A DNA stretch of 64,000 nucleotides from Ulota crispa (lineage: Eukaryota; Streptophyta; Bryopsida; Orthotrichales; Orthotrichaceae), in the NCBI GenBank assembly GCA_963920765.1, contig OY987243.1, positions 11,780,001 through 11,844,000 on the forward strand, given 5' to 3'. Each line of letters begins with the position of its first letter. The first letter of the stretch is position 1. A program made the position numbers and the translations under genes. This document shows positions 39,397 through 51,475 of this stretch, piece by piece. The notes under the pieces are model-generated. The model was given only the letters and a program-made list of their open reading frames with translations, searched no databases and was not told the DNA's origin.

Positions 39397-39840
39397 AGGT
39401 TGGCAGTCTTTTCTGAGAGCTTAGAGGTTGGCTATCTTTTGTGAGAATAATGCCAAAACTTTGAAGAACCATAATCTATAGTCTATTTGAAATTTTCTTT
39501 TGAAATTTCAAAACATGATAAAAAATTAGAATAACTTTTCAAACTATTATCACTCAAGTTATTTGGGGTATTATAGAGAGAGTTATATTGTGTGGAAGTT
39601 GGGAGGTTGGCTATCTTTTGTGACAAAAAATACCAAACTTTGAAGAGCCATAATTTTTTGTTTGTTTGATTTTTCTTTTTGAAATTTTTAAAAGTGATAG
39701 TTTGTTAGATTAACTCTACAAATTGTTCTCAATGAAGTTATTTGAAGGATTGTAGAAAGAATTATGCTGTGTGGAAATTGAGAGGTTGGGTGCCATCTTA
39801 AAACAAGAGACTCAAACTTTGTTTGATTGTAATTTTTGGA
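39397..39840. repeat. Diverged tandem repeat with a 179-bp period
   Basis: AGGTTGGCTATCTTTTGTGA-type starts occur at 39425, 39604 and 39783, exactly 179 bp apart. Each is followed by 'ccaaactttgaag', a block ending 'agttattt' and a GTGTGGAA-type end. The third copy is partial, and a short extra piece of the unit lies at 39397. Non-coding, satellite-like but only about 2.3 copies. Confidence 0.8.
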
Positions 39841-39859
39841 CAATAATTTAGAATGAAGT

Positions 39860-39960
39860 GAAAATTAGAGGTTTGAGAGAGATTTGAGAGTTGTAAAGAT
39901 TTGAAAGATTTAGAGATTTGACAGATTTGGAGATTTGATAGATTTGGAGGTTTAAAAGTC
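39860..39960. repeat. GATTTG-rich low-complexity tract
   Basis: Repeats of 'agatttg(g/a)aga' follow the 179-bp tandem repeat. Probably slippage-generated. Confidence 0.7.
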
Positions 39961-40577
39961 TCTAATAGACGAAGCCTATTATATAGAAAAGGTTGTCTCC
40001 AGAATTACCATTTAGAAGTCTGTAATAGAACGAGCCCATTTTGAAAAGCATGTGTTTTCCAAAATTCTCAATTAGAGTCTACAATGGAATAGAAGTTGCA
40101 GCCAAATGCTCCATGCATTCCCAAAGTGCGCTTCTATGTACCTGACACCATTCAAAACAAGCACATTTTGAGGCTCAACAATTTAAATAAATTTACGGAA
40201 TGAAAGGATATTATAATAACTCCACAAGCGAGTTTTGAGGGAACACACACTTAACAACAACACATGTCTACTACTACAACCTTAATTACAAATACAAAAT
40301 ATATAGCCATGTCATATGTAACATGAACTTATGCATTAATAGAAATACTTGTAGATAATGACGTGGCAAAGAGTATGATGTTTGACAGAACACAGTAATG
40401 TCATTACAAACGTGCAAGAAAACCGCCTAAACACATCTATCCAATTGATAGTGTTTTCAATGCAAAATTGAACATAAGTAATTTGTATTTTTTTGTTTGC
40501 AAAATAAGTCATTGAAAACACAAAAATAGCTTTGAAAACTTGTATAATTGAACGTGCATTTCTACTAGTGTTTAAAT

Positions 40578-40649
40578 TCTAATCTAAGCACTCCATAAAT
40601 GTCTTATTTTATGTGCATAGAAAATAAGACATATATGCTTAGATTAGAA
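40578..40649. repeat. Short hairpin element
   Basis: The arms TTCTAATCTAAGCA and TGCTTAGATTAGAA flank a second paired segment, TGTCTTATTTT/AAAATAAGACA, giving an almost complete 72-bp hairpin. It could be a tiny foldback MITE or a small-RNA-type stem; nothing separates these here. Confidence 0.6.
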
Positions 40650-40696
40650 AATTAAAATATACGGCATGTGCACATCTGAGCTACATCAGGTTCAAT

Positions 40697-40722
40697 GGTT
40701 GGTAATGGGTATACCTACCTTA
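40697..40722 (-). repeat. Unpaired AAGGTAGGTATACCC terminus
   Basis: On the minus strand this reads TAAGGTAGGTATACCCATTACC, like the ends of the foldback element at 51335-51475. No partner end was found nearby. Confidence 0.4.
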
Positions 40723-41048
40723 TTGGAGTCAATTTTCCTATATGCACGGAATGGCCTTGAGGCCAAAAGATGAGGCCGTTAGAATAAATCTTGATAGTTT
40801 CAAGAAGAAATTGTACAAAATAATATATAGCTCAAGTAAAGTTATTGAAATATTTGTTTTATCCAATGGCATTGACTATCCTAGAAGAACATTTTATTCA
40901 AATAATCAAATTTCACTAATATCTGGTATTTGTCTTGAAGCCAAAAACTTGTTTTTCATTTTTGGAGGACTTGATTTTGGGAGTTGAGACTACGTCAAAA
41001 ACTTGCTTATAGATAATAGAATAGGTTATGAAGATTTGACATTGACTC

Positions 41049-41984
41049 TTAACCCCTAAATCCCTAGAGCTTTTATTTTGTCAAATGACACTTAAAACTG
41101 CCATTTTTATTGTAAAGAGTAAAAAAGTTTAAAAATTGGCCTTTTTGCATACTTGACCGTAGGATCTTGTACTAGACTAGTATAAGAATGTGTCATACAA
41201 AACTCAAGAACTTTGACTATTTAGATTGGAAGATATCTGCATTCAAAGTGCAAAAAACAAGGTTTTTTGCACCTTGCATGACTATATTATTTGACTTTGA
41301 ACTTTTTTAACTTCAAATTTTTGCACCACAAAGTTTTGAGGTTTATTTTTCAACCGGGGAAAATTGAGTTGAGAATCTTTGGAAAAAAATTAATACAAAA
41401 AATACTTAATTTTCATTCTTAAAAAAAACATTAGGTAGAAGAAGGTTTGAGATTGAACAAAAACTTCAATTGTTAATAACCATGCAATGGAATTGAAATG
41501 CAATAATTCCAATGGTGAGATTGTTCTAGAGAGCAAACTTCACCCTTTCCAACAATTTTTTTTGAAAAAATGTTAAAATTGCATTCAAAAATGAAGTTTA
41601 TAAGATATTTTTTTTAAAAGATGCTTGAGGTGCCCAAAAAACAAGATTGTCCATAACTTTCTCATAACTAGCCCAAAAGAAATGAATCAAAGCTTCAAAT
41701 ATAGAAAAAATATATAACCTATGAGAAGAAAAAACCAAATAAAAAATTTAAAAAAAAAGATTTTGTAAAAAAAAATATGCTCAATCTCCATAAATTTTTG
41801 CTTATCTAGGCATAATTTTTTCTCCTCGACATAGATTGGAATAAAAATTAGATTCTCCAAAAGCTAATGTGTACTTCTATCTTCAAAAAAAGTTTTGAAA
41901 AATCAAGACAAAATTTGAGGTCATAGGTACCTGCCCAAAATCCCATTTGTCCCCCGAGGGGACACTCAGGGATTTATGGGTTAA
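41049..41984. mobile_element. TTAA-flanked family A-like element, copy 2
   Basis: The ends are TTAACCCCTAAATCCCT and, inverted, TTAACCCATAAATCCCT, 936 bp. The right side contains a 'caaaatcccatttgtcccc' block and a TGTCCCCCGAGGGGACA palindrome shared with family A. Non-coding. Confidence 0.75.
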
Positions 41985-42044
41985 TAAATCCAAAAGTTTG
42001 AGATTGTTTTTTAGAAGATTAACCAATAAAAGCAAGTTCAAGAG

Positions 42045-42697
42045 TTAACCCCTCACCACCCATGGTGTTTTTGAGTATCTCAAAATTTGCTTGAAAGTGA
42101 ACAAAATGCTGACATTTTGATCAATCTTATCAATTTTCTCTATAGCGCAACCGTACAAATTCAAAGTGGACATGTTATAGATCACATAGGAAAAGAAATC
42201 ACAACAATATCATATATGGATTGAAAGATTATAATGTTTGATCATGAGGTGTTAAAATTGCAAAAGTGATTTGAAGTCTTTCAATCCTCTTTTTGCATCT
42301 CAAACCTACAATTGAGGGTACCAAAAAAATATGAGTATGTAAAGTATAACATGCATAACCCCAATCAATTTACAGCTTCTCAAAACCTATCATACAATTT
42401 TTTAAATTGAAATTTTTATGTGATTTTTTCTCCAAGTTCTTGTGTACTTGAGGCTCATTTCCAAGAGCCTTCAACACTAGAAAGTGAAGATTTGCAATGG
42501 ACACCCTTGCACAAAATCTTGAATAGATAAATCACTCTAATTTATTAACAAAATCAGACTCTTGATGCTAAAGCTAGACTTCAGTAAGAATTTAAAAATA
42601 ATAATAATCACTCAAAAAAATCCTAAAGAAAGGTTGTGCATCTTTATATAAAATTCACATGGGCCTAGTTTGGGCCCCTTGGGCAATGAGGGGTTAA
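42045..42697. mobile_element. TTAA-flanked family C element, copy 2
   Basis: The ends are TTAACCCCTCACCACCC and, inverted, TTAACCCCTCATTGCCC, 653 bp. The interior is parallel to 1540-2203. Only about 60 bp separate it from the element to the left. Confidence 0.75.
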
Positions 42698-44675
42698 AGA
42701 GGCTTCAATATGGCCACAACTCCTTGTGTAAACTGGCCCTTAAAAATATCACGGTAATAAAAGTTGAAATTTTGACCATAAGAACTGAGTTGAATTTAGT
42801 GAATACAAAATTCTAGCTTCAAAGCTAAGTTCCAAGTATTTTCTTACATAGATTTTTCCATTATTTCTTTAACTTTGCATCTTGCATTTGAATACTCAAA
42901 AGAGGTTGAATTGGGACTTAAAGAGTTGAAACACAAAACTTGGAACCTCATATCCATTAGAATGGGAGTTTTCCATTGAAATGAGAAGTAATGTAAAGGA
43001 AAGTCGACAAAAGGTTTTATGTTAATTCAATTCGATTTTAGGTGAATTGACATAAAACCTTTCATATTTGACTTAAAATTAGAAGGTTTATTGCAATTTA
43101 AGTTGACTCAACCTAAATTGCAATAAAACTTTTCAAAACTTACCTAAAATTGAAATTTTTTATGTCTCCTTTGGTTATTTTGGGAGGTGCCCAATCTCCC
43201 ATTTTAATGAATAAGTTGTTTTAGTATGAAATGTCTATTAAGGGGATATTCTTAATATACTTTTGAATAGTAGAGATTTAATTCAAATTTTGGTTGATCC
43301 CCTTGGTCAAGCAATATGGACACTAGTAAATAAGATGCAATATTAATTTAATTATATTTCCCATTTGTTTCTAAATTTGGCATGATTACATTCTAAAACA
43401 ATTGAAATCAAATGCATTTGCTGCATGCTCATTCAATACCAACCAATTGCAATCAAATGATAATTTAAAGGTCAATTTGCATTCGAATTAGTGCCTTGGT
43501 TGATGATAAAATGTTGTTGTATAAATAATAAAATATGCAAGGTGAACGTGCCTAAAATCCCTATCATTCATAGATAGCAATGATTTTAATTTTAACAAAA
43601 AGTCTCTAGGTCATTTCACTAAAGCAAATTGTAGATTTTCAAGAAAACTAATCATTTTATGTAGCTAAGACTACTAAATCAAATATGCTACAATTTATGA
43701 ATGTTTTTCATTTTTGTTCAAAAAGGATGAAGTTACAATTCCCAAAATTATTGCTTGTTCATAATATGTTGGGTTTTATCCTTTCTTCAATGTCGGATCG
43801 ATTAATTTCTAGTTGCATAGAAAGATCTTTTTACCTTGTTCATCTTATTGTAGGTGTTTTCAAACATTTGAATGGATTTATAATAACCCTATAGTAATTT
43901 CAAATAAGAATCAATTATCTTTGCATAAATCAAATTGCATATAAATACATCATTATATATCATAGAATACAACATTTTCTAAATACAAAAGAATACAAGC
44001 AAATATACATTATTTTTTATATCTTTTTTATTGTATATACAAAAGAATACAACCTTTTCAGCCGCTCATTCTAATTGGCGAAGAGAGTGTTGGGGTGCAA
44101 CTTCCAATGACTTGTTGTTAATAACAAGTGAAGCGGCTCAATTTAATTACTTGAGAGAAAGTGTTGTGATATAACTTTTAGTGACCCATTATACATTGTT
44201 GTTAACCACTACATGAGTCATGGAGCTGCTCACTTCCAATAATCCGCTATTTTGAGATTGTTTCCTACATTGGAATTCGATGAGGACGATGAGGACTAGC
44301 TTATTTAGGATGCAAGTTGAGCATTTGCTTCGCTACCTCCTCTAGGAAACCTTGTCTTATGATGGTACCAAACCACAACAAGGTGATTTGCTTATATTTC
44401 AAATGCTTTTTCAAAACAATGGTATTTGATTATGGTTTAAAGGTTTTAGAATGCATAAAGTGAAGAGAGTGTACATGCATGAAGTGGTTTACATTGAGGC
44501 TTTACTTTGAATCAAGTTGATGGCGTTTGTGAGTTAACTGGTCACTCATAGTTTAACTTTTTAAATTAACCATGGTTTGTGATAAGATTGCTAGCATAGA
44601 ATTTGTTTATTTCAAGAATATTCCTATTGCCTCCGTTGGTACAACAAATACCAACGGGTACCTATACTAGTGTGT

Positions 44676-44677
<2 letters not shown>
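42698..44677. other. No gene recognised; two adjacent hairpins at 43011-43132
   Basis: Two consecutive stem-loops are visible: AGGTTTTATGTTAATTCA pairs with TGAATTGACATAAAACCT, and AGGTTTATTGCAATTTA with TAAATTGCAATAAAACTT. Otherwise this is AT-rich DNA without recognisable coding. Confidence 0.5.

Positions 44678-44706
<29 letters not shown>
44678..44706. repeat. TA microsatellite
   Basis: An uninterrupted alternating TA run of about 28 bases. Confidence 0.95.
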
Positions 44707-44799
44707 AGTCTCATTAGGAAAACTTTGGGCCCTAAGGCCTTGAGTTCCCAAGCATGGGAACCTTGGGCCCATACCCTCTAACCTTGCACATGCGCAATC

Positions 44800-44826
44800 T
44801 GATGTGGCACCATTGGTGCCACATCA
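44800..44826. repeat. Perfect 13-bp inverted repeat
   Basis: TGATGTGGCACCA and TGGTGCCACATCA are separated by one base. No U-tract follows, and it is surrounded by non-coding DNA, so I call only the structure. Confidence 0.9.
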
Positions 44827-46313
44827 TTTTATTAATAAAAAAAATCAAAAAATCAAAAAAGTTTCTAATTATTTTCTAAGACTTTTTTTCTTCTTTTTTG
44901 TTCTTTTTTTTAATTAATTTTTTCTGGCGACTAGCAGCGCTAGTTCCCCACACCGGAAACAAAATTAACAGAATTTTTAAAGGCCTTATTGAGGGCTCCC
45001 ATTTTTTCTAATGTTTTTACGTGTTGTATTGAGGGGTTGTGCCCCATGCATCTCCACCACCTATGCATCTCCTACCCTCCATGCTATAATTTTTTTCTAT
45101 TAAATTTATACTCTACTCTGTTTTAAAGTGGATGTCCAAATTTTACTTTAGTTAAATTTATACTTAAGTCTATTTGTACACAAAATTTGTCTTCCTCCAA
45201 TCAAATGGAAGACTACTACTACTAGATAAAATCTGATTGCATTTAATTATGTATATATATAGAATATAGATATTCTAATTTTGACTTTTAAATCACAACC
45301 AATCTAAAATCTTCTTCTCTACACTTGAGATTTGCATAGTCAATGCAAATTCTTCCAAAAACAAAATCTCTTATAATGTCAACAACAATTTTTATTTTTC
45401 TCCAAATTGCAAAAGGCGTTTGAAATTAAAAGATATTGCATAGTCTAACTTTTGGTTTTGCACAAAATTTTCACAAAGGCCATTTAAAGTAGAGACACCT
45501 AACTCCATTGCCTTCTTTAGTCAATACACATGCAACGTTTTTTGAAGTAATAACAATTAGATCTTAAATTGCGTCTATAAATATACATAATTGTACATAT
45601 AGTACAAAATGGTCATGAAGTATAAAAACCTCTAGCAAACACTTTCAAATATTTTGTTGACCAATTAAGGATGCCCTTGGCAATCACACAATTTTTGTAA
45701 GTTCTTGCTTTCAAAACTCCCAAAATTTACAAAACAAGTTCCAATTTTCATAGCATGACTTTTAAAAGTTCCATTTCTTTGCAAGAAGAAAGCAACTTCC
45801 ACACTTTGAAATTGATGGAAAACAACATCAAAGAATTTTTGCAAGAACTTTAGCAAAATGGTCAAAATATATTCTTGGCTACCTTGAACAAAGAAGCCAA
45901 GATGCAATTAGTGCATGTATTTACAACGACAAGAATACATCCAAACTAATTAAAACATACGTTCCAAGTTATTACAAGTTTACAAAAAGAGCATAGAGTA
46001 TTCCATGAAAAAATGAATGGTGTATTAATAAGAGTGAAAATCACAAAACATTCACAAATAGGTGTACAATTTAAAAACAAGGCTTAATCACAATACTTTA
46101 CTACAAAGGTTGTTCATGAGCCACTCACCATTGTTGCCATTGTTGGGTGTCAATTGCTTTCAATGCTTAGCTTCATGACTTCCACAAATCCTTCATAGCT
46201 TGCACGCCTAATGCTAGACAAGGTTGCACTTTCCACAGTGCACGCATTGCATTTTGTATGCAGATTAAGATGCAAACCTTCTTTGGTCTAATAGCCTACC
46301 ATGTAGCATTTTA
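44827..46313. other. No gene recognised
   Basis: AT-rich with T-runs near 44880-44930. The longest ORF (45665-45907 minus) shows no known motif. Confidence 0.45.
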
Positions 46314-47267
46314 TTAACCCCTAAAGGACCAACTGTCCCCTTGGGGGACAAATGGATTTCGGGCATGTACCTACAGCTAATCTACTTTTTGTGATTTTTT
46401 GAAACTATTATTGAAGATGGGGAATTCAAAGATCAACGTGAGTATCTAATTTTTTTTCATTTTGACATTTATTGAAGAAGTTATGCATGAATTTCTTAAA
46501 ATGGGCAAGGGCGGGCAGCCTAGCAAGAAAATCAAAATTGCTTTTTTTTTAAAAAAAAATCTGAAATTGGTTCTTTAGATTTATACAAATCTGGAAATCT
46601 TTAAATCATTCAATTTTGATTGATGAGATGAAAGTTATAAGAAGTTTTAGTTTGCGGGTAGGTATGGGACTCCCAAACCTCCATTCTTTTTGTCTCTTAT
46701 AAAGTTTATTGCTTTCCTTTTTTGAGCTCTTTTTCTTTTTTTTTTCTTTTTTTTTTCCAAGTTGTAGTGTACTAAGATTCCTTGGTTTTCACCATTTGGA
46801 TCAAAGTAATTTAGATTTCTCAATTTTACATAAATTCTCCAATTTTGTATAGCGTATATGCAAATTTCATGGCCTTACAGTAGTGCAAGAATTTACAAAG
46901 TATGATCCACACCTCCATTGGATTTGAAAATTCTCCCACACATACCTAACTTGGTCTTCTACATGGAAAAAATAAACCTCAACTTTGCGTAGAGCAATTT
47001 TTTTGATTTAGGAGCCGTAAAAGGCTTCTGAAATTTCTGGGCAGCAGGGAAAAAAGCTTTTTTTTTCACTTCAAATGTCAACTTCTCACTCCTCTACTTC
47101 TAGAATGAGCTGAAATTTTTCCTACAAATACCTCCCTTAGTCTAGGGCAAGATCTTATGGTTGGATTCTCAAAAAGAACTTTTTTTGCTACCTATTTACT
47201 CATTCCCGCAAAAGTGGCAATTTTCAATGTTTTCATAGAAAAAAAGGCTTTATCCTTTAAGGGTTAA
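46314..47267 (+). mobile_element. TTAA-flanked family A element, copy 3
   Basis: It starts TTAACCCCTAAAGGACCA, then a TGTCCCCTTGGGGGACA subterminal palindrome and 'tcgggcatgtacct', and ends TCCTTTAAGGGTTAA, 954 bp. Its interior has both the 'gatgagatgaaagttat' block and the 'cctcaactttgcgtagag' block. It is a good reference for the longer, not fully folded version of the family. Confidence 0.8.
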
Positions 47268-48274
47268 CAATATTATAATTGTGTCCATATTTGCAAAAAG
47301 TCTCAAATCATGTTCATATTTTTAGCTCCTTTCAAATTGAGCTCCTACTTGTAATTCCTTTTCAAATTAAGCAGCTACATTAGAAGAGGTTGTATCCTTA
47401 GAACATTGGCTTGCTATACAGTAAGGTATTTACTCATATTTCCTTATTGGGACTTTCTTTAATCCCTAAGCATCACAAATAAAACATGAGTGTAGACAAG
47501 TGTGGGAGGGAGTTATGAAAGTAACTTGGAGTGTAAGCCACAAATGAATATATTCAGCGTAGAGTTTTGTTGGCAACTTTTCAACAAGTGCAAATCTATA
47601 ATTTTGGTGAAAATCTACCGTATGGATGCAAAGATCATAAGGTTTGATCACTAGGTTGTTCTTGGAATCTAGATCCGGAAAACATCCGCTGTGACGCCAA
47701 GGGGTAAATGTAAAACCTTGTCCCCATCTATTCCATATTCAACAATGTCAATGTTCAAATTTTTTCTTAAAATGTGCACTAGCATGTAATTACTTTGTGA
47801 TCATGCACCTATTTTTGTAAACTCCATGTCCTGATAAAGACAACTTCAATAACAAAAGAAATACAATACACCAAATCATATTGCATTTAAATTGCCTTAC
47901 CCTCAAAAGTTACCTCATCACTTGTCACTTGGCCACTCAAAAGCACATACAAATCTCTAGATATTAGGATTTTGCATGGTTTACAACCTAGATACAGTTA
48001 GTTTGTTTATTTGCAGGTTCATTGTTGGTGCCAAAACCTTTAAGAATTGTTTATTGCAATAATTATTGACAAAAAAATACTGCAATATTTGGTATAGCTG
48101 ACCAAGAAAACCGCTCATTTTGAAAAATCACTTCAAAAGAATTAAAAGAATGCCATTGATAGTAAACATGGAAATCAGCTCAAACTGACTGTTTCATTAG
48201 AGAGAGAAAGAGGAAAACAAAATATGAACAAACAAATATTCTTGTGGCCAATATTCAATTTGGGGGGACATAAG
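47268..48274. other. No gene recognised
   Basis: Spacer between two repeat elements with no convincing coding or paired ends. Confidence 0.45.
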
Positions 48275-48663
48275 TTAACCTTTAAACGTTTAGTGGGTGG
48301 CCGTGGCTGCCCATACTGTAGCTTCAACAGTGTTTACACTATAGCTTCAACAATATTTTGATTGATGGGCACCAATAGTATTGTTTCTAAAAGTTTCAAA
48401 AGTCAATAGTGCATGCTGACCTCATGAAAATTGCAATAAGGGCAACTTGAGACCTAACACAATGATTTTCAATTTTCTCATAATTTGGATTACCTAAAAA
48501 TATGAGTATATGTGATAAGATTTTTATTTGTCTTCTATAATGGATCATGTGTTTATGGTCGCTTTGGGAAAAAAACAGATGAAAAACAACTTTTTTCTAT
48601 TGTACAGAATGCTATTTTAGGGCCGGAGGACAAAACACATCTTCATGGGCATTTAGGGGTTAA
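48275..48663. mobile_element. Small TTAA-flanked element
   Basis: The left end TTAACCTTTAAACGTTTAG and right end GGGCATTTAGGGGTTAA are loosely inverted repeats, 389 bp. It may be a shortened family C relative. The next element starts only 30 bp later. Confidence 0.5.
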
Positions 48664-48693
48664 GCTTCTTGAAGACAAAACCAAACTAAAACA

Positions 48694-49615
48694 TTAACCC
48701 CTAAAGGACCAGGCCCCTTTTTTTAGAAACATAGCAATTTTGGGCAAGTACCTGTGATTGGAGATTTTCATATTTTAGTCTGAAATTTTAATAGAATGTG
48801 AAGACAAGGTTTATCTTTCATATGCACTAAATTTCATTACATTTGGAGTTATGAGTAGAAAGTTATGGCCTAATATGTTGTTTTTTTCACTCAGCAGGCA
48901 CATCAGGCAGATTTTTAAAAATCACTTTTTTCAAAAACAAAATATTCATATTGGTTTAGGAGATTTATGTGAATGTAGGAAGCTTTGAATTGTTCCATTT
49001 TGATCAACAAGATGAAAGTTATGAGGGTTTTTTATTTGTGGGCAGTTATGGATTCTCTACTATAAAATAAACTTTGAAGTTTTTTATTTTACTCAATTTT
49101 CATTATTTTGGAAAAAAAACAAAATGAAAGGATGTAGATTGAATATTACAACAGTACAAACACTGGGATTGGCAGTTTTCATTTCCATAATTAAATTCTT
49201 AACAATTTTGTGTTTTTAATCATTCTCTACTTCTTTTTACTTACTATTTTTTTTCCATATGTTATACAATTCCAAATGATTTGAAACTTTTTTAACATGT
49301 ACTTTACCGAAGTGGAATAAGGAATTTAGAGAAGCACCACCCACATGACCTTTTTTCCTTAGGAATTTCACAATCCCAAGGGTAGATGCTCGGTTTTTCA
49401 CAAGATGTTTTTGAATATTCAAACCATTCTAACTTCCAATCCACGTGGTAGAAAGCTCTGAATTTTTTTCCACATCTTCTGAGACTATTCTCCTACAAGA
49501 TCCTATGGTCACATATGCATAAAATTGTTCTTGTTTTCAAATTTGGTTAATGCTCTAAAAATGGCAATTTTGAAGAGTTTTTGGTGAAAACTTTGCTTAG
49601 TCCTTTAGGGGTTAA
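48694..49615 (+). mobile_element. TTAA-flanked element, family A2 copy 1
   Basis: The ends are TTAACCCCTAAAGGACCA and TAGTCCTTTAGGGGTTAA, 922 bp. Almost the same sequence occurs at 57593-58515. A chance 61-codon ORF is identical in protein between the two (49237-49422 and 58137-58322), so they separated recently. It shares its right TTAA with the next element. Confidence 0.85.
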
Positions 49616-51261
49616 CCCTTCAAGGACCATATCCATTTTCACTAAATCCACTAAAAACAAGGGTGATAAATATAGATGTGTATTTGAATCAAATATGAAC
49701 CTAATTTGAATAATTCAGCTGTATAAATGTGAAGGACACCTTGTTTGTTGTAATGTATCAAAATTTTAGTTAGATTTATCGTTGGAGGTGAAATATTATA
49801 ATGACTGAGTGAGAAGTATACGGAATATCTCTAGTTTTTCATGCTTGTGTGATTTTGAATTTTAAAACTTCATGCAAGCTCTGATTGAGAAAAGCCTTAC
49901 ATTTCTAGAAAGCGGGGTTTCCCACCTTTCCAATAAGAGGTAATTGCAAGAATGACCTGCCAGTTTTGTTTCAAACACCCTTAGTAATATGTAGTACTCT
50001 AAAGTACTGTGAGCTTTTGAAATATATATATTTTAAATAAAATAAAATGCAAAAAATTTGTAAAGCACTTAAAATAGCATACTTGTGAAAATTCAGACCT
50101 AGAAAAAATTTATTCTAAAAGTTATGCACAAAACAAAATCACCAACGAAAAGCCAATTTCTTTCTTGCTTTTTAGAAAATAGTAAAATCATTCAAAAAAA
50201 TAAAATAAAAATTGACCATTTGAAAACCCATTGAACACATTCACATGGTACAATTGCTTTGTTGAGGAATTTCTTTGTATTTTGCCAATGAAGGGAGATA
50301 GGATGCCCACTTTGAGACAATGTAAATGCCATGGAATTTGAAATTTTGCAAAACCCTTCTACAAATGCATGTAAGCATGCTCCACAAACAACATCCCTGA
50401 TTTATAGCCCTAGAAAAGCTTTTTTGGACCCAAAATAGTACTAAAAACCACCAAAATGGCCAAGGTAGACATCCATTTGGGGGCTGCTCAAAAATAGCAA
50501 AATAATTTTAAAAAACACCAAAAAATCACTAAACGTCATCAACTTGCATGTTCATGTTATTCTAAAAGGACAAGTCAATATGACTTCTTTTGCAAAAGTT
50601 ACAAGCAAAAAACAAGCCGCAGAAGGTTAGGGGGACACAATGTAGTACAAGTCATTCTTGCAATCACCCTAAGACTAGTTTCACACAAAATAGGCATTAA
50701 TAGCAATCACAAGGTGTACTTAAGTGGCCAAAAAAGGGTCAATAATCCCACTTTCTTTGCTACCCTAAAATGGTTCTACAAAAAACTTGATAATTGTTAT
50801 GGAAAATCTAATTTGTGAAAAATCAAGAAATGGCCTTAAATGTAGGATGACAATTTTTAAAGATGAAATGACAACACCATTTCAATGTATCTTCAAATAC
50901 TACATTTATAGTGCTACTATATAGGAAAACAATATAAGCATATTTCTTAAGCAGTTTGAAATCTTTTAGGATTGTGCAATTGAAATTCAAAATACTTTTG
51001 CTTATTTAATGTATTGTGTTGTTGTTTTGATCCATCTTTGACAAAAAATGGATACTTATTTTGACGCCATGTTGTATAAACACCTTTTATTTGTCAACTT
51101 ACATATTCAATTCCATTGTTGTATTTTTAGATGGATGCAAAATTCTTTTGATCACATGGATTCTTTAAGACCAAAATCCAAATTATTGAACAATTTCAAT
51201 CTATAGGCCAAAACCCACTGCCTACAACCACAATATGGTCACATGGTCCTTAAAGGGTTAA
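49612..51261 (+). mobile_element. TTAA-flanked element, family B copy 2
   Basis: The ends are TTAACCCTTCAAGGACCAT and GTCCTTAAAGGGTTAA, 1650 bp. It is parallel to 2478-3716 but longer. The stretch at about 49940-50670, containing 'gaatgacctgccag' and 'gtcattcttgcaat', is absent from that copy and begins and ends with roughly inverted sequences, so it may itself be an insertion. No ORF of note. Confidence 0.75.
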
Positions 51262-51334
51262 ATCAGCTAGCGCCTATTGCGGCACACTTAGGTCCACCAA
51301 CGTCAATGCCAAAAAAAAGTCTCGAGAAAAGTGC

Positions 51335-51475
51335 TAAGGTAGGTATATCCATACCTAACTATATACCCAATTCTATCACTATGTACACAACATGGTCATT
51401 TTTGTTCTAGAATGAGAACCTTGGGTGTATAGTGACGGAATTGGGTACATGGTTAGGTATGGGTACCTACGTTAA
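51335..51475. mobile_element. Foldback MITE with TAAGGTAGGTA-type ends
   Basis: The left arm, about 51336-51388, contains CCATACCTAAC and ACCCAATTC. The right arm, about 51425-51474, is its inverted copy with a few mismatches. A loop of about 36 bp separates them. Confidence 0.75.

Noticed and set aside
39397-39840. Tandem repeat as a CRISPR array
   Set aside because: The unit is 179 bp, diverged and without spacer structure, and the DNA is eukaryotic.
44800-44826. Perfect hairpin as a terminator
   Set aside because: Plant nuclear context, no gene upstream and no U-tract. Only the inverted repeat is supported.
49237-49422. Identical 61-residue ORF here and at 58137-58322 as a conserved gene
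   Set aside because: Identity comes from two near-identical transposon copies. The ORF is not preserved in other family members and runs antisense through T-rich DNA.
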